DNA of 64,000 nucleotides from an uncultured Photobacterium sp. GTDB taxonomy: Bacteria; Pseudomonadota; Gammaproteobacteria; Enterobacterales; Vibrionaceae. How positions within the stretch are numbered: the first letter of the stretch is position 1; the number at the start of each line of letters is the position of its first letter. The notes below the pieces were generated by a model, which made no database searches, was not told the DNA's origin, and saw only the letters and a list, made by a program, of their open reading frames with translations. The stretch is from NCBI RefSeq assembly GCF_947502415.1, contig NZ_CANMZV010000002.1:124001-188000 (forward strand), in the 5' to 3' direction. The position numbers and the translations under genes were made by a program. Positions 47,942 through 61,641 of the stretch are shown here, one piece after another.

Positions 47942-49663
47942 CTAAATCCTATTACATAACTCTGCGTAGCGGCCATTTAACGCTAATAGCTTGTTATGTT
48001 TTCCGCGCTCGATAATTTCCCCTTCGTCCATCAGGCAAATCTGATCCATCTGCTCTAGAGCGACCAGGCGGTGAGTGATAAACAATACCGTTTTGTTTTT
48101 CGCATGTTTGAGCAGTAGTGAGATTATTTGCTGTTCGGTTCGGCGATCAAGCCCTTCAGTAGGTTCATCCATCAGCAAGATCGGCGCGTTATGAAGCAGG
48201 GCTCGGGCGATGCCTATACGGCGGCGCTCACCACCTGAAATTTGGCGGCCGCCTTCGCCTAGCCATGTATCCAGCCCTTTACCATCGAGTAAGGATTCAA
48301 GGCCGACTTTCGTGAGAATTTGTTTAAATTCATCATCGGAGCCATCCGGTTTGGCCAGCACGAGGTTTTCCCGTAGTGAGCCGTTGAAGATATCGACTCG
48401 TTGGCTGACGACGGTAATTGCCTGGCGCAGTGATGTTTCATGCCATTGAGGTAGGGCGATGCCATCAATACTGATGTTACCTTGCTGCGGATCCCAGTTG
48501 CGGGTCAGAAGTTGAAGCAGGGTGGACTTACCGCAGCCAGTACGGCCTAGAAGTGCCAGTTTCTCGCCTTGTTTCAGGTTAACTGAGATATTCTTGAGTA
48601 CTGGTTTATCGCTGCCGTAATAGGTATAGCTGATGTCTTCGACCGTGATATCACCTTTGGCTTGCGCTTTATGGCCTTGTGGGTCGAATGGTGTATCCGG
48701 CGTAGCTTCGATGATCTCATTGAGGCGGCGGGCTGATGTGAGAGTTTGTCCCAGATACTGGAAGGCTCCGGCAACAGGCATCATTAACTCGAAGCTGGCC
48801 ATAGTGGCAAACGCAACCATCGCGACAAACGGGTCGGGGGCCGCACCACCGATACCATCGGCAGCTATCCAGGTGATTAGCACCAGTGTCCAGCCTGTAG
48901 CTGCCATAAGAATTGCATTGGCCAGGCCTGTCAGGCTCGCCATCTTGCGCTGAGCCGCCAGTAGGGCATCTTGCTCAGATAGCACCTGTTCACGGTAACG
49001 TTCTTCGGCGTTGAACAACAGGAGTTCGGCATGCCCTTGAAGCCAGTCAAGCAGTTTGATCCGGTAGTTGGCTTTGGCATAGGTCAGTGCTTCGCCGTTG
49101 GTTTTACCCAAGCGGTAGAAAATAACCGGCAGGGTCAGCATCAGTGCCAGCAGGATGAAGCCAAGCGATAAGCCGATGGTTAAATCAAACCAAGTCAGAA
49201 AACCGGTGATTGTCAGCAGGCCCAGTACTCCGACAATTAACGGACTGACCAGGCGTAGATAGACATGGTCCATGGCATCGACATCGGCAACCAGGCGGTT
49301 CAGCAGATCGGCATCGCGCAGGTTGGTCTGGCGACCCGGGATCAAAGGCGTCAATTTTCGGAAGAAGAATAGACGAAGATCGGCCAGCAGCTTGAAAGTT
49401 GCGTTGTGGCTGACGACCCGTTCACCCCAACGGCCAGCGGTACGAGCCATTGAGAAACCGCGTACCCCTGCACCAGGCAGCATGTAGTTGAAAGTCTCTC
49501 TTGCGATAGTTAAACCGGCAACCGCAGAAGCGGCAATAAACCAACCAGATAGGGTTAACAGGCTTATTGCTGACAGTAATGTAGCAAGGCCCAGCAACAT
49601 ACCTAATGTCAGGCCAAACCAGTGTTTACGATAAAGTTTCAGGTAAGGGATTAAATCACGCAT
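47942..49663 (-). CDS. cydC: Heme/glutathione ABC exporter subunit CydC
   Basis: One half of the CydDC exporter, which moves glutathione/cysteine to the periplasm and is needed for assembly of cytochrome bd. The 573-residue protein has six membrane helices, then an ATPase domain: Walker A GRTGCGKST, signature ISGGERRRIGIARAL, Walker B ILLMDEPTEGLD. It overlaps cydD by eight bases. Confidence 0.95.
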   Translation of the reverse strand: MRDLIPYLKLYRKHWFGLTLGMLLGLATLLSAISLLTLSGWFIAASAVAGLTIARETFNYMLPGAGVRGFSMARTAGRWGERVVSHNATFKLLADLRLFFFRKLTPLIPGRQTNLRDADLLNRLVADVDAMDHVYLRLVSPLIVGVLGLLTITGFLTWFDLTIGLSLGFILLALMLTLPVIFYRLGKTNGEALTYAKANYRIKLLDWLQGHAELLLFNAEERYREQVLSEQDALLAAQRKMASLTGLANAILMAATGWTLVLITWIAADGIGGAAPDPFVAMVAFATMASFELMMPVAGAFQYLGQTLTSARRLNEIIEATPDTPFDPQGHKAQAKGDITVEDISYTYYGSDKPVLKNISVNLKQGEKLALLGRTGCGKSTLLQLLTRNWDPQQGNISIDGIALPQWHETSLRQAITVVSQRVDIFNGSLRENLVLAKPDGSDDEFKQILTKVGLESLLDGKGLDTWLGEGGRQISGGERRRIGIARALLHNAPILLMDEPTEGLDRRTEQQIISLLLKHAKNKTVLFITHRLVALEQMDQICLMDEGEIIERGKHNKLLALNGRYAELCNRI

Positions 49664-51428
49664 CGAGATCCCTCTTGTCAGTATGGGCCAGCATGTCAGC
49701 CAGTAGGCCGTGGTGGCGGATGTGATCGAAGTGACCGTTCTGTACTAGTTGGCCGTTTTCCAGCACTAGCACCCGATCCATTGCTGAAAGTTGGTCCAGG
49801 CGGTGGCTTACCATCAGGGTTGTCTGATTTTGTGTTGCTATCGCCAGGCTTTCCAGTACTAGGTGTTCACTGTTGGCATCAAGGCTGGCTGTTGGCTCAT
49901 CTAATAGCCAGAAAGCACCGTTTTGCAGCATGGCTCGAGCTACAGCAATTCGTTGTGCCTGACCGACAGAGAGACCTCCCGAGCGATCACCAACCTGGTG
50001 TTGATAACCTTTTTCCAGTCGGCCGATAAATTCATCGGCATATGCCTGGCGTGCTACTTGGGTAACGTGTTCATCGGTTGCAAGAGGGTTACCTAAAGTA
50101 ATATTGTCGTGAACGGTACCATGAACCAATAACGGGTTTTGGCCGACCCAGCTGATGGTCTGGCGCCATTCGTTGTGATCGAGCTGTTTGAGCTCTATGC
50201 CATTGACTTTGAGGCTGCCGCGATAAGGTAGGAAGCCAAGCAGCGCGTTGAGCAGGCTGGTCTTGCCTGCGCCACTGGGGCCGATCAGAGCTATTTGCTC
50301 ATGAGGTTGGATTTCGAAACTCATAGGGCCTGCTAATACCTGACCTTGCAGGCTTAGAACTTCAAGATCTACTACGCTGATATGAACGGTTTCCGGTGAT
50401 GGCAACTCTTCTGTGCCTGTGGCCATTTCATCGGCTTCTGCACTCAGGAATTCAACAATGGATTCTGCAGCGCCGATAGCCTGGGCTTTCGCGTGATAGA
50501 AGGTGCCGAGATCGCGTAGCGGTTGGTAGAACTCCGGCGCCAATACCAGCACAAATAAACCGCTAAATAGAGAGAGTGGTGCGCCGTAGTTACCAAAGTT
50601 CAGCTCACCGATAAAGGCGAAACCAAAGTAAACGGCAACGATGGCAACGGAAATCGCCGAGAAAAATTCAAGAACAGCAGAAGACAAGAAGGCCAGTCGC
50701 AATACTTCCATCGTTCTCTTACGCAAGACATGCGAAGCCGCGTGCAGGTTTTCTGCTTCGGCTTCTGCGCGGTTAAACAGACGTAGGGTAGATAATCCCT
50801 GTAAGCGATCATAAAAATGGCCTGACAGGCGTTGTAGAGCTTTAAAATTACGTCGGTTTGCATCTGCGGCACCCAGACCAACCAGAGCCATGAAGATAGG
50901 CACTAGCGGTGCGGTGATCAGGAAGACCAAGCCTGCAGCCCAGTTTAGTGGGAAAACGGTAAACAGGATGACCAGCGGTACTAAGACAGCAATGGACATT
51001 TGCGGGATATAGCGGGCGAAGAAATCTTGCATTTCCTCAACCTGCTCCAGTACCAGGCTAGCCCAGGTACCGGCAGGTTTGCCTTTGATATATGCCGGAC
51101 CAAGGTTATGCAGGCGGTTAAGGATTAGCTGGCGGATATGTAGGCGGATCTGTTCGCCGCAGCGATATCCGAAAATTTCCCGTCCCCAGCTACAGGCTGC
51201 GCGCAGCCCTACGATTAGGATGAGACCGAAAAAGCTACTGACAAGCTGATGCTTGTCGGTGTGCTCAATGATTAGTTGATGGAGAATATGCGCTAGCAGG
51301 GCGGCTTGACCGACAAGTAGCAATCCCGAAAGAAATCCAAGCCCGACACTTAGCATCAGCCAGCGCTTAGCGAGCTTGCTTTGTGATTTTAACCACTTGG
51401 TTAAATCGCGTTGTAGTTGTTTATCCAT
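49656..51428 (-). CDS. cydD: Heme/glutathione ABC exporter subunit CydD
   Basis: The partner of CydC. The 590-residue protein has an N-terminal membrane domain (helices from about residue 22) and ATPase domain: Walker A GPSGAGKTS, signature LSVGQAQRIAVARAML, Walker B WLLDEPTASLD. First gene of cydDC; trxB lies 86 bp upstream in the same direction, the order known from E. coli (trxB-cydDC). Confidence 0.95.
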   Translation of the reverse strand: MDKQLQRDLTKWLKSQSKLAKRWLMLSVGLGFLSGLLLVGQAALLAHILHQLIIEHTDKHQLVSSFFGLILIVGLRAACSWGREIFGYRCGEQIRLHIRQLILNRLHNLGPAYIKGKPAGTWASLVLEQVEEMQDFFARYIPQMSIAVLVPLVILFTVFPLNWAAGLVFLITAPLVPIFMALVGLGAADANRRNFKALQRLSGHFYDRLQGLSTLRLFNRAEAEAENLHAASHVLRKRTMEVLRLAFLSSAVLEFFSAISVAIVAVYFGFAFIGELNFGNYGAPLSLFSGLFVLVLAPEFYQPLRDLGTFYHAKAQAIGAAESIVEFLSAEADEMATGTEELPSPETVHISVVDLEVLSLQGQVLAGPMSFEIQPHEQIALIGPSGAGKTSLLNALLGFLPYRGSLKVNGIELKQLDHNEWRQTISWVGQNPLLVHGTVHDNITLGNPLATDEHVTQVARQAYADEFIGRLEKGYQHQVGDRSGGLSVGQAQRIAVARAMLQNGAFWLLDEPTASLDANSEHLVLESLAIATQNQTTLMVSHRLDQLSAMDRVLVLENGQLVQNGHFDHIRHHGLLADMLAHTDKRDLDA

Positions 51429-51514
51429 AAGAATTCTTGAGCTGAAAGTTGCAGCAAGCAGAAATGAAGAAGGCTAAAAGCGGCCACTACATGGTAGGCA
51501 GCAGCCGAATTTGA

Positions 51515-52558
<1,044 letters not shown>

Positions 52559-52627
52559 TTATGGGGCGCTGATGATGGCATGCTTGCTACGGATTTATCA
52601 TTATCAATAGATAAACCCTTGAAAATT

Positions 52628-52649
52628 GGGAAGCCTAGTTAAGCTTCCC
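52628..52649 (-). terminator. Hairpin after ald
   Basis: GGGAAGC (52628-52634) and GCTTCCC (52643-52649); on the minus strand AATTTTCAAGG follows, a weak T-tract. It lies 40 bp past the ald stop. Confidence 0.5.
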
Positions 52650-52688
52650 GCTAGAATAAAAGTGTTTTTTTTATCAAGTGGGTATGTT

Positions 52689-53810
52689 TCAGTGCATGCT
52701 TATGGCGACGGCTGGATCGGTAAAGTGAAGATTGAAAGCTTCTGCAACCTCTTTGCAGGTTACTTTTCCCCGCATGACATTAAGCCCGGCAAGAAAGCCG
52801 GGATCGTCCAATAGGGCTTTTTTGTAACCGTGCTGAGCGAGTTTGACGACATAGGGGAGGGTGGCATTGTTTAGTGCAAAAGCGGAAGTACGGGCAACGG
52901 CACCCGGCATATTGGCGACGCAGTAGTGGACGACATTATCAACAATATAGGTTGGTTCTGTGTGGGTGGTTGGCCGTGAAGTTTCGAAACAGCCTCCTTG
53001 GTCAATAGCAACATCAACAACTGCGGAGCCGGATTTCATCGCTTTTATGTGGTCGGCGGTAATGAGCTTAGGGGCTGCAGCACCCGGGATTAGTACTGCA
53101 CCAATAATAACATCGGCTTCAAGAACTAGTTTATCTATTGCTTCGTTGGTGGAATAGATGGTATTTGCCTTGCCTTGGAATTCCCTGTCCAGGGCGCGAA
53201 GTGTGTCTAGGTTACGATCAAGGATAGTGACATCTGCTCGCATACCTACGGCCATTCTTGCAGCATTGGAACCCACTACTCCCCCGCCGAGTATCACCAC
53301 TTTAGCCGGTTCGACACCAGGTACGCCACTGAGCAACAGGCCCCGTCCACCCTGAGAATTCTCTAGGGTCTGGGCTGCAGCCTGAATAGACATTCTCCCA
53401 GCAACTTCTGACATCGGTGCTAATAACGGTAACCTTCCATAATGATCAGTGACTGTTTCATAAGCGATACAGATAGCTTTGCTGTCGATTAAGTCTTTTG
53501 TTTGTTGAAAATCTGGTGCAAGATGGAGATATGTGAATAAAATTTGTCCTTCGCGGAGCATAGTTCTTTCTACTGCCTGAGGCTCTTTTACTTTGATAAT
53601 CATCTCTGATCTGGTAAAAACTTCTTTGGCAGATGAAATAATAGAAGCACCGGCAGACTGGTAATCTTTGTCAAAAAGCCCAATACCGGTTCCGGCATTG
53701 GTTTCAACGAGTACCTGATGGCCTAATGAAACGAGTTCACGAACACTGCTGGTAACTAGCCCGATGCGATTTTCGTGATTTTTTATTTCTTTGGGAACGC
53801 CAATGATCAT
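52689..53810 (-). CDS. ald: Alanine dehydrogenase
   Basis: Reversibly oxidises L-alanine to pyruvate and ammonia with NAD+. The 373-residue protein has the N-terminal pattern MIIGVPKEIKNHENRIGLV, MIIKVKEPQ (substrate Lys), FTYLHLAPD (catalytic His) and the NAD motif VVILGGGVVGSNAARMA. It is divergent from lrp with 157 bp between, which suggests control by that regulator or alanine. Confidence 0.96.
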   Translation of the reverse strand: MIIGVPKEIKNHENRIGLVTSSVRELVSLGHQVLVETNAGTGIGLFDKDYQSAGASIISSAKEVFTRSEMIIKVKEPQAVERTMLREGQILFTYLHLAPDFQQTKDLIDSKAICIAYETVTDHYGRLPLLAPMSEVAGRMSIQAAAQTLENSQGGRGLLLSGVPGVEPAKVVILGGGVVGSNAARMAVGMRADVTILDRNLDTLRALDREFQGKANTIYSTNEAIDKLVLEADVIIGAVLIPGAAAPKLITADHIKAMKSGSAVVDVAIDQGGCFETSRPTTHTEPTYIVDNVVHYCVANMPGAVARTSAFALNNATLPYVVKLAQHGYKKALLDDPGFLAGLNVMRGKVTCKEVAEAFNLHFTDPAVAISMH

Positions 53811-53967
53811 CCTGCTTCTCCCTTGGCATCGTAGTTCTAATAGCTATTGACAAGGTTGTAAATGCGGATCTAATGGCAGTATAGTTTGACTATCAGAGTA
53901 TTTGATTCTAAAAATTAAAAAGTTGTAGTATATTTTTTTGCAAGGAAGTAAGAAGGTGGAATAAAAA

Positions 53968-54462
53968 ATGGTAGATACCAAGAAGAAACCATCCAAGGAA
54001 TTGGATAGAATTGACCGTAACATATTGAATGAATTGCAGAAAGACGGTCGCATTTCAAATGTAGAGTTATCTAAACGTGTAGGTTTATCTCCAACACCAT
54101 GTCTTGAACGTGTTCGCCGACTGGAGCGTCAAGGGTATATCAGTGGCTATACAGCGCTGCTAAATCCTCAGTTTCTTGATGCATCTCTTCTGGTTTTCGT
54201 GGAAATTACGCTTAATCGTGGTGCACCTGATGTATTTGAACAGTTTAATAAATCTGTTCAGGAGCTAGAGGATATTCAGGAGTGTCATCTGGTTTCCGGT
54301 GATTTCGATTACCTTCTCAAGACTCGTGTATCTGATATGTCGGCCTACCGTAAGCTGTTGGGTGAGACCCTGCTACGCTTACCGGGCGTGAACGATACTC
54401 GTACCTATGTTGTGATGGAAGAAGTGAAGCAGACTAATAACCTTGTTATTAAGACTCGCTAA
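53968..54462 (+). CDS. lrp: Leucine-responsive regulatory protein Lrp
   Basis: A global feast/famine regulator of amino-acid metabolism. The 164-residue protein has an N-terminal helix-turn-helix (RIDRNILNELQKDGRISNVELSKRVGLSPTPCLERVRRL; shown by LDRIDRNILNELQKDG and GLSPTPCLERVRRLE) and a C-terminal ligand-binding domain. It is nearly identical to E. coli Lrp. In the usual order lrp-ftsK-lolA-rarA-serS. Confidence 0.96.
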   Translation: MVDTKKKPSKELDRIDRNILNELQKDGRISNVELSKRVGLSPTPCLERVRRLERQGYISGYTALLNPQFLDASLLVFVEITLNRGAPDVFEQFNKSVQELEDIQECHLVSGDFDYLLKTRVSDMSAYRKLLGETLLRLPGVNDTRTYVVMEEVKQTNNLVIKTR

Positions 54463-54812
54463 TTCAGCTACGCACCGTTGTTACGGTCAGAAATCAAGCG
54501 GCTTCGGCCGCTTGATTTGTATCAGTCCCTAGCAAACTGTGTCTAACGCTTAAAAAACAACCGTTTGTTGCAGTGCTTGGCACTACGATGAACTTATCCA
54601 AAGCGTTAGCGTTTACAATGGGATAAGAAAAAATGGCAAGGTATGCGGTTAATGCCTTGCTTCCACTTTTTCTTGTATTAGTCAAAAAAAAATGACAAGT
54701 AGTATAAGATAGTGCAATAGATTTGAAATGGCCTGAACGACAGCAATTTGCACCGCACAAAAAAACATTTTGTGCGAACAGCACCAAGGGCTGTTACTGG
54801 TTCAGGTTAAAG
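54463..54812. other. Region between lrp and ftsK
   Basis: About 350 bp holding the lrp terminator and the ftsK leader. A T/A-rich inverted motif (TAGTCA, A-run, TGAC) lies near 54680 before a TATAAG at about 54704 that may be the ftsK -10. No gene seen. Confidence 0.4.
54491..54518 (+). terminator. Terminator of lrp
   Basis: A perfect stem AAATCAAGCGGC (54491-54502), tetraloop TTCG, GCCGCTTGATTT (54507-54518). Confidence 0.85.
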
Positions 54813-57800
54813 ATGATAGTTACACCGGAGTGTTTTTTGAGGAAAGTTAAAGGCAAACAGCAGCCAAAATTACGCCTTTCTGGGGTCCAGCGCCTGCTAG
54901 AAAGCTTTCTAATCATCGGCATTTTAGCCGCAATATTTATCATGGTTGCCCTGGTTAGCTTTGACCCGGCAGATCCGTCTTGGTCGCAGACTGCCTGGGA
55001 AGGACCGGTGCAAAACAAGGCTGGTGCCTTGGGAGCATTCGTCGCTGATACCTTCCTGTTTACTCTGGGCTCGCTGGCTTATCTCTTACCTGCCGCGATT
55101 GTGCTGGGTGCGTGGACTATATTCCGTCGTCGTGATGAATGTGAATCCATTGACTATATGATTTACGGCACCCGACTGTTGGGCCTCTTATTATTATTTC
55201 TGACCAGCTGTGGCCTTGCTGATCTGAACTTTGATGATATCTGGTATTTTTCATCCGGCGGCGTGATTGGTGACGTGGTCTCCAATATGGCCTTGCCGAT
55301 GTTGAATCTGCTGGGTACTACATTGGTACTGATGTTTCTTTGGGCTGTCGGTTTTACTCTGTTTACAGGTATATCCTGGCTGGCAATTGTTGATACCTTG
55401 GGAGAAACGACCTTAGGCGCATTGGCATGGCTGCTAAATAAACTCCGTGCTGATAAATCGGAGAGTCTGACTCCATTTGCAACAGAAATCCCTGATGAAC
55501 ACCAGACATCTTATGCCAGCAAACTGGCGCAAGAGCAGACTCCTGCGGCCCCAGATGCTGACGATGTCCTGCTGGCATCATTCAGCGAGCCTCAGGCCGA
55601 TGTACTGGTTTCTGAGCGAAAAGAACCACAGCTTATTGAAGCTGGTTGGGATGATGCGCCGTCACCACCAAAAATAGTGATGCCGGATCGTGCTAAGTCA
55701 GCTGCCACACCTTTAGAGGTAGAGGTAGAAGCCGATGTCGTTGTTGCAGATGAACCTGCACCTGCACAGCCAGTGGTGCCTGAACAAGAACCAGAGCAGC
55801 AAGAACTTGTTGTCTCAACCTCCCAGGCTAAAGGCATGACAATTGCCGCTCTGGAGCAAGAACTCGATAAAGACGAAAATTTCACGGTTTATATGGAAGA
55901 AACCGAAGTGGCGGATTTCTCTGCCCAACAAGCAGTTGAGCCGCCGCTGAGTGTTGAACATGTTCAGACATCTCATGCGGATAATACTGATTCAGGATCC
56001 GTTACACCTGAATCGTCGTTAGTGGAAACCCCGGTTTATGCCAACGAAGAATTACCGGCAGAGAAAGCAGTGGCTGAGGTTGTTCCTGTTGTCGAACCAG
56101 AGGTTGTGACGCCAGAGCCTGATTCACACTCAGTTCAGATGGAACCTGTAGTATCTGAAGCTGAACTGGTGACTGAGGCTAAGCTGGATGACGATGAAAC
56201 GGCTTCGCCTGAAATTACTCATGATATCGAGATCGGTGTTCAGGATGGAATGTCTGAACTAGAGCGTGTTTCACATGATCAAGACAGTGAAGATGCAATG
56301 AGCGATGAGGAAGCTTTCCTGAAGAAGATCAGGGATGCACAGAAAGAGCAGGCCCATGCCGCTGGTTTGGATAATCCGTTCTTGATGAAAAAAGATGTGG
56401 ATTTGCCAGTATCAACAACGCCGATGCCGACACTAGAACTGTTAGCTCCGGCTCGCCAGAATGTCGAACCGGCCAGTGAGGAAGAACTCACGCAAACAGC
56501 GATGCTGGTGGAATCTAAACTGGCCGACTACAAGATTAAAGCGAAGGTTGTCGGTGTCTATCCTGGTCCGGTAATCACTCGGTATGAGCTGGATTTGGCT
56601 CCGGGAGTAAAGGTAAGCCGCATTTCCGGCCTTGCAAAAGATCTTGCGCGAGCTTTGTCTGCATCAGCAGTCCGCGTGGTGGAGGTGATTCCTGGCAAGC
56701 CTTATATCGGTCTTGAGCTGCCAAATGTGAATCGTGAAACTGTTTATATGTCGGAAGTGGTCGGTAGTGAGCGTTTCCAGAGCATGAAAGCCGCGTTGCC
56801 GATTGTGCTTGGTTATGATATTGCTGGTGAAGCGATTGTGGCGGATCTGAGTAAAATGCCTCACTTGCTAGTGGCGGGTACAACCGGTTCCGGTAAGTCG
56901 GTTGGTGTGAACGTCATGATTGTGAGCTTGCTATACAAATGTAAGCCGGAAGATTGTCGTTTTATCATGATTGACCCGAAAATGCTGGAGCTTTCTATTT
57001 ATGAAGGGATCCCACACCTGCTGACAGAGGTGGTGACCGACATGAAAGATGCCAGCAATGCATTGCGTTGGTGTGTTGGCGAAATGGAACGCCGTTATAA
57101 GTTGATGGCTGCTGTGGGTGTACGTAACCTGGCCGGTTTCAATGCCAAGCTTGAAGAGGCTGCGGCGGCCGGTCACCCAATTCATGATCCGCTGTGGAAG
57201 CCGGGCGATAGTATGGATGAGTTTCCGCCAATACTGGAGAAGATGCCAAGTATCGTGGTGATTGTCGACGAATTTGCCGATTTGATGATGGTGGTCGGCA
57301 AGAAAGTTGAAGAGCTGATTGCTCGTCTAGCACAGAAGGCGCGCGCAGCCGGTATTCACCTTGTTCTGGCAACTCAGCGTCCGTCGGTTGATGTTATTAC
57401 TGGTTTAATTAAGGCGAATATTCCAAGCCGAATGGCCTTTACGGTATCGACTAAGACTGACTCAAGGACCATTCTTGATCAGGGCGGAGCTGAGTCGCTG
57501 TTGGGTATGGGGGATATGTTGTATCTACCAGCAGGGCAGAACCATCCGGTACGTGTCCACGGGGCATTTGCGTCGGATGATGATGTCCATAATGTCGTAA
57601 ATGACTGGAAAGCTCGCGGTAAGCCTCAGTACATTGACGGTATTTTGAATGCCGATCAGGGAACTGAAGGTTTGCTGCCGGGGGAAACACCCGTGGGTGG
57701 TGATGACGATTTGGATCAGCTATTTGATCAGGTTGCGGTTTTTGTAGCTGAAAGCCGTCGCGGTTCGGTTTCAGGTGTTCAACGTAAGTTTAAGATTGGT

Positions 57801-57914
57801 TATAACCGTGCGGCACGAATTGTCGAGCAGCTTGAGGCTCATGGTATTGTCAGTGCGCCGGGTCATAACGGTAATCGTGAGGTCTTGGCACCGCCACCAC
57901 CGCCACGCGATTAA
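54813..57914 (+). CDS. ftsK: DNA translocase FtsK
   Basis: A divisome-anchored motor that pumps DNA so that XerCD can resolve chromosome dimers at dif. The N-terminal domain has four membrane helices (about residues 25-190 from the chosen start), then a long Glu/Pro/Val-rich linker (about 235-560), the RecA-like motor (Walker [24 protein letters not shown]) and the gamma winged-helix domain ([18 protein letters not shown]) that reads KOPS. The frame opens at 54723; the ATG at 54813 with CAGG upstream is chosen, moderately sure, giving 1033 residues. Confidence 0.93.
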   Translation: MIVTPECFLRKVKGKQQPKLRLSGVQRLLESFLIIGILAAIFIMVALVSFDPADPSWSQTAWEGPVQNKAGALGAFVADTFLFTLGSLAYLLPAAIVLGAWTIFRRRDECESIDYMIYGTRLLGLLLLFLTSCGLADLNFDDIWYFSSGGVIGDVVSNMALPMLNLLGTTLVLMFLWAVGFTLFTGISWLAIVDTLGETTLGALAWLLNKLRADKSESLTPFATEIPDEHQTSYASKLAQEQTPAAPDADDVLLASFSEPQADVLVSERKEPQLIEAGWDDAPSPPKIVMPDRAKSAATPLEVEVEADVVVADEPAPAQPVVPEQEPEQQELVVSTSQAKGMTIAALEQELDKDENFTVYMEETEVADFSAQQAVEPPLSVEHVQTSHADNTDSGSVTPESSLVETPVYANEELPAEKAVAEVVPVVEPEVVTPEPDSHSVQMEPVVSEAELVTEAKLDDDETASPEITHDIEIGVQDGMSELERVSHDQDSEDAMSDEEAFLKKIRDAQKEQAHAAGLDNPFLMKKDVDLPVSTTPMPTLELLAPARQNVEPASEEELTQTAMLVESKLADYKIKAKVVGVYPGPVITRYELDLAPGVKVSRISGLAKDLARALSASAVRVVEVIPGKPYIGLELPNVNRETVYMSEVVGSERFQSMKAALPIVLGYDIAGEAIVADLSKMPHLLVAGTTGSGKSVGVNVMIVSLLYKCKPEDCRFIMIDPKMLELSIYEGIPHLLTEVVTDMKDASNALRWCVGEMERRYKLMAAVGVRNLAGFNAKLEEAAAAGHPIHDPLWKPGDSMDEFPPILEKMPSIVVIVDEFADLMMVVGKKVEELIARLAQKARAAGIHLVLATQRPSVDVITGLIKANIPSRMAFTVSTKTDSRTILDQGGAESLLGMGDMLYLPAGQNHPVRVHGAFASDDDVHNVVNDWKARGKPQYIDGILNADQGTEGLLPGETPVGGDDDLDQLFDQVAVFVAESRRGSVSGVQRKFKIGYNRAARIVEQLEAHGIVSAPGHNGNREVLAPPPPPRD

Positions 57915-58042
57915 ATTGAATTTGCCTTGTCGTTGCTAAAGCAGCGACCAAGGCTTTGAAGTGATTTTTAACCTAACGGAGTCATAAGGGAACGAATTTG
58001 GAATTGTTCTTGATCCCGTTAGGAAACCACAAGGTAAAAAGA

Positions 58043-58660
58043 GTGATTAAAAAAGTAGTATTGAGCCTGCTGGTTGCAGCACCTGTTCTTTTGTCATCTG
58101 CGGCATGGGCCAATCCACAACAGGAACTGAGTGCCCGCTTAAGCAAAGTGGATGCTTTCAGTGCCGACTTTAAGCAGAAAGTGATTAGCCCTGAAGGTGA
58201 TTTGTTGGTTGAGGGTGAAGGGGATGTGGCTATTCAGCGTCCGAACTTGTTTCGCTGGAATACGGTTGTGCCGGATGAAAACCTATTAATCTCGGATGGT
58301 AAAACGCTTTGGTACTACAGCCCGTTTATCGAGCAGGTAACTGCTATGTGGCTTAAAGATGCCACGGAGCAGACACCGTTCGTGCTTCTGACTCGTAACA
58401 GTTTGGCTGACTGGAAAAAATATAATGTGGCGCAGACAGCAGATACATTTACGTTGACTCCGAAAGACAAGACAACGTCTATGGGTAAGTTTGTGGTGAC
58501 AGTCGCAAATGATGGCGAAGTACGTAGTTTTACTGTTGTTGAGCAGGACGGCCAGCGGAGTAACTTCATTTTCAGTAAGTTCACGGCGACTACTCCAGCC
58601 GGTGCGTTGTTTAAGTTTACGCCACCGAAAGGTGTCGAACTGGATGATCAGCGTAACTAA
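58043..58660 (+). CDS. lolA: Outer-membrane lipoprotein carrier protein LolA
   Basis: A periplasmic chaperone that takes lipoproteins from LolCDE to LolB. Signal peptide residues 1-23 (ending AWA), then LSKVDAFSADFKQKV, GEGDVAIQRPNLFRWN and an unclosed beta-barrel pattern. The open frame starts at a TTG (57998); the GTG at 58043, with AAGG eight bases upstream, gives the usual 205 residues. Confidence 0.94.
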   Translation: MIKKVVLSLLVAAPVLLSSAAWANPQQELSARLSKVDAFSADFKQKVISPEGDLLVEGEGDVAIQRPNLFRWNTVVPDENLLISDGKTLWYYSPFIEQVTAMWLKDATEQTPFVLLTRNSLADWKKYNVAQTADTFTLTPKDKTTSMGKFVVTVANDGEVRSFTVVEQDGQRSNFIFSKFTATTPAGALFKFTPPKGVELDDQRN

Positions 58661-58759
58661 AATATTGTAGGAAGCGAGACGTACAACCTAAACTCGCAAC
58701 TAATTTTAAATTGGTGGTATTTGATACCACCTTTTTCTGTATTTGAGGGGGGAGTTATT

Positions 58760-60100
58760 TTGAATAACTTTAGCCTAGATTTTTCTTCTGATTTTCGTCC
58801 TTTGGCTGCTCGGATGCGGCCGCGGACCGTCGATGAGTATATTGGTCAGCGCCATATTCTGGGTGAGGGCAAGCCGTTGCGCCGAGCGCTGGAAGCGGGG
58901 CACCTTCATTCGATGATCCTCTGGGGGCCCCCTGGTACGGGGAAAACAACGCTGGCGGAAGTGGCTGCAAATTACGCTAATGCAGAAGTAGAACGGGTGT
59001 CAGCGGTGACATCCGGCGTTAAGGATATTCGGGCTGCTATTGATAAGGCTCGAGATAATAAGATGGCGGGCAGGCGCACCATTCTGTTTGTGGATGAGGT
59101 GCATCGCTTTAATAAGAGTCAGCAGGACGCTTTTTTGCCCCATATCGAAGACGGTACTGTCACTTTTATTGGCGCAACAACAGAGAACCCGTCGTTTGAG
59201 CTGAATAACGCACTTCTGTCCCGAGCTCGGGTCTATAAATTGAAGTCGCTCGAATCCTCTGAAATATTGGAGGTAATAGAGCAAGCCCTGACAGATCAGG
59301 GCCGAGGTGTCAGTGAAACAAACCTTCACTTTGTTGATGACGTAAAAGAACGCTTGGCGGATCTTGTATGTGGTGATGCCCGGATGTCGTTGAACTATCT
59401 TGAACAGCTTATCGATATGGCAGAAGAAGACAGTCAGGCTGTTAAACAGATCACCTTGCCGCTCTTGGCGGAGGTAGCTGGGGAGAAAATTGCCCGTTTC
59501 GATAATAAAGGCGATCTTTGGTATGACATGATATCTGCGGTCCATAAGTCGATACGCGGTTCAAGCCCTGACGGCGCGCTTTATTGGTTTGCCCGAATGC
59601 TTCAGGCTGGTTGCGACCCGCTGTATGTGGCCCGTCGATTGTTGGCAATTGCTTCTGAAGATATAGGTAATGCAGATCCTCGTGCGATGCAGGTAGCAAT
59701 TTCGGCTTGGGATTGTTTTACACGGGTAGGCGCATATGAAGGTGAACGGGCAATTGCGCAGGCAATCATCTACCTTGCCAGTGCACCCAAAAGTAACGCT
59801 GTTTATACTGCATTCAATCAGGCGAAGGCTGATGCCATGAATCACCCTGATTATGAAGTGCCAAATCATTTGCGTAATGCACCGACCAAGCTGATGAAAG
59901 AGTTGGGGTATGGTCAGGAGTATCGTTATGCTCACGATGAGCCTGGAGCCTATGCGTCTGGTGAATGTTATTTGCCGCCGGAAATGAAAGGAACGCGTTA
60001 CTATCATCCAACAAATCGTGGCTTGGAAACTAAAATTGCTGAAAAGTTAGATTATCTTGCTTCTTTAGATGCAAAAAGCGCGTTAAAGCGCTATCAATAA
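58760..60100 (+). CDS. rarA: Replication-associated recombination protein RarA (MgsA)
   Basis: An AAA+ ATPase related to clamp loaders that acts at stalled forks. The 446-residue protein has Walker [10 protein letters not shown], Walker [13 protein letters not shown] and sensor [12 protein letters not shown]. The start is a TTG at 58760 ([21 protein letters not shown]), five bases after a strong GGGGGGAG; the longer frame from 58721 lacks homology. Same operon direction as lolA and serS. Confidence 0.95.
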   Translation: MNNFSLDFSSDFRPLAARMRPRTVDEYIGQRHILGEGKPLRRALEAGHLHSMILWGPPGTGKTTLAEVAANYANAEVERVSAVTSGVKDIRAAIDKARDNKMAGRRTILFVDEVHRFNKSQQDAFLPHIEDGTVTFIGATTENPSFELNNALLSRARVYKLKSLESSEILEVIEQALTDQGRGVSETNLHFVDDVKERLADLVCGDARMSLNYLEQLIDMAEEDSQAVKQITLPLLAEVAGEKIARFDNKGDLWYDMISAVHKSIRGSSPDGALYWFARMLQAGCDPLYVARRLLAIASEDIGNADPRAMQVAISAWDCFTRVGAYEGERAIAQAIIYLASAPKSNAVYTAFNQAKADAMNHPDYEVPNHLRNAPTKLMKELGYGQEYRYAHDEPGAYASGECYLPPEMKGTRYYHPTNRGLETKIAEKLDYLASLDAKSALKRYQ

Positions 60101-60188
60101 TAGGGCTTTTTGGGTATTGTTAAATGATCAGCGTTAGGTTGCCTAACGCCTTCTGAATTAAAAATTATTTTGCCATCGAATTGGTTAA

Positions 60189-61520
<1,332 letters not shown>

Positions 61521-61538
61521 TGTATTATCGGTAGTAAG

Positions 61539-61567
61539 AAAAACCCAGCCTAGGCTGGGTTTTTTTA
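61539..61567 (+). terminator. Terminator of serS
   Basis: AAAACCCAGCC (61539-61549), loop TA, GGCTGGGTTTT, then T. Confidence 0.9.
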
Positions 61568-61641
61568 TGACGCAATTTCGGGAAAGAAAGAACGGCATCA
61601 TGATTACTGGTTAGCCAGCAGAGTGATACCGTCTAATATTT

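Noticed and set aside
54494-54787. 97-codon minus-strand frame between lrp and ftsK
   Set aside because: Covers the lrp terminator and ftsK leader, has no family and no start signal.
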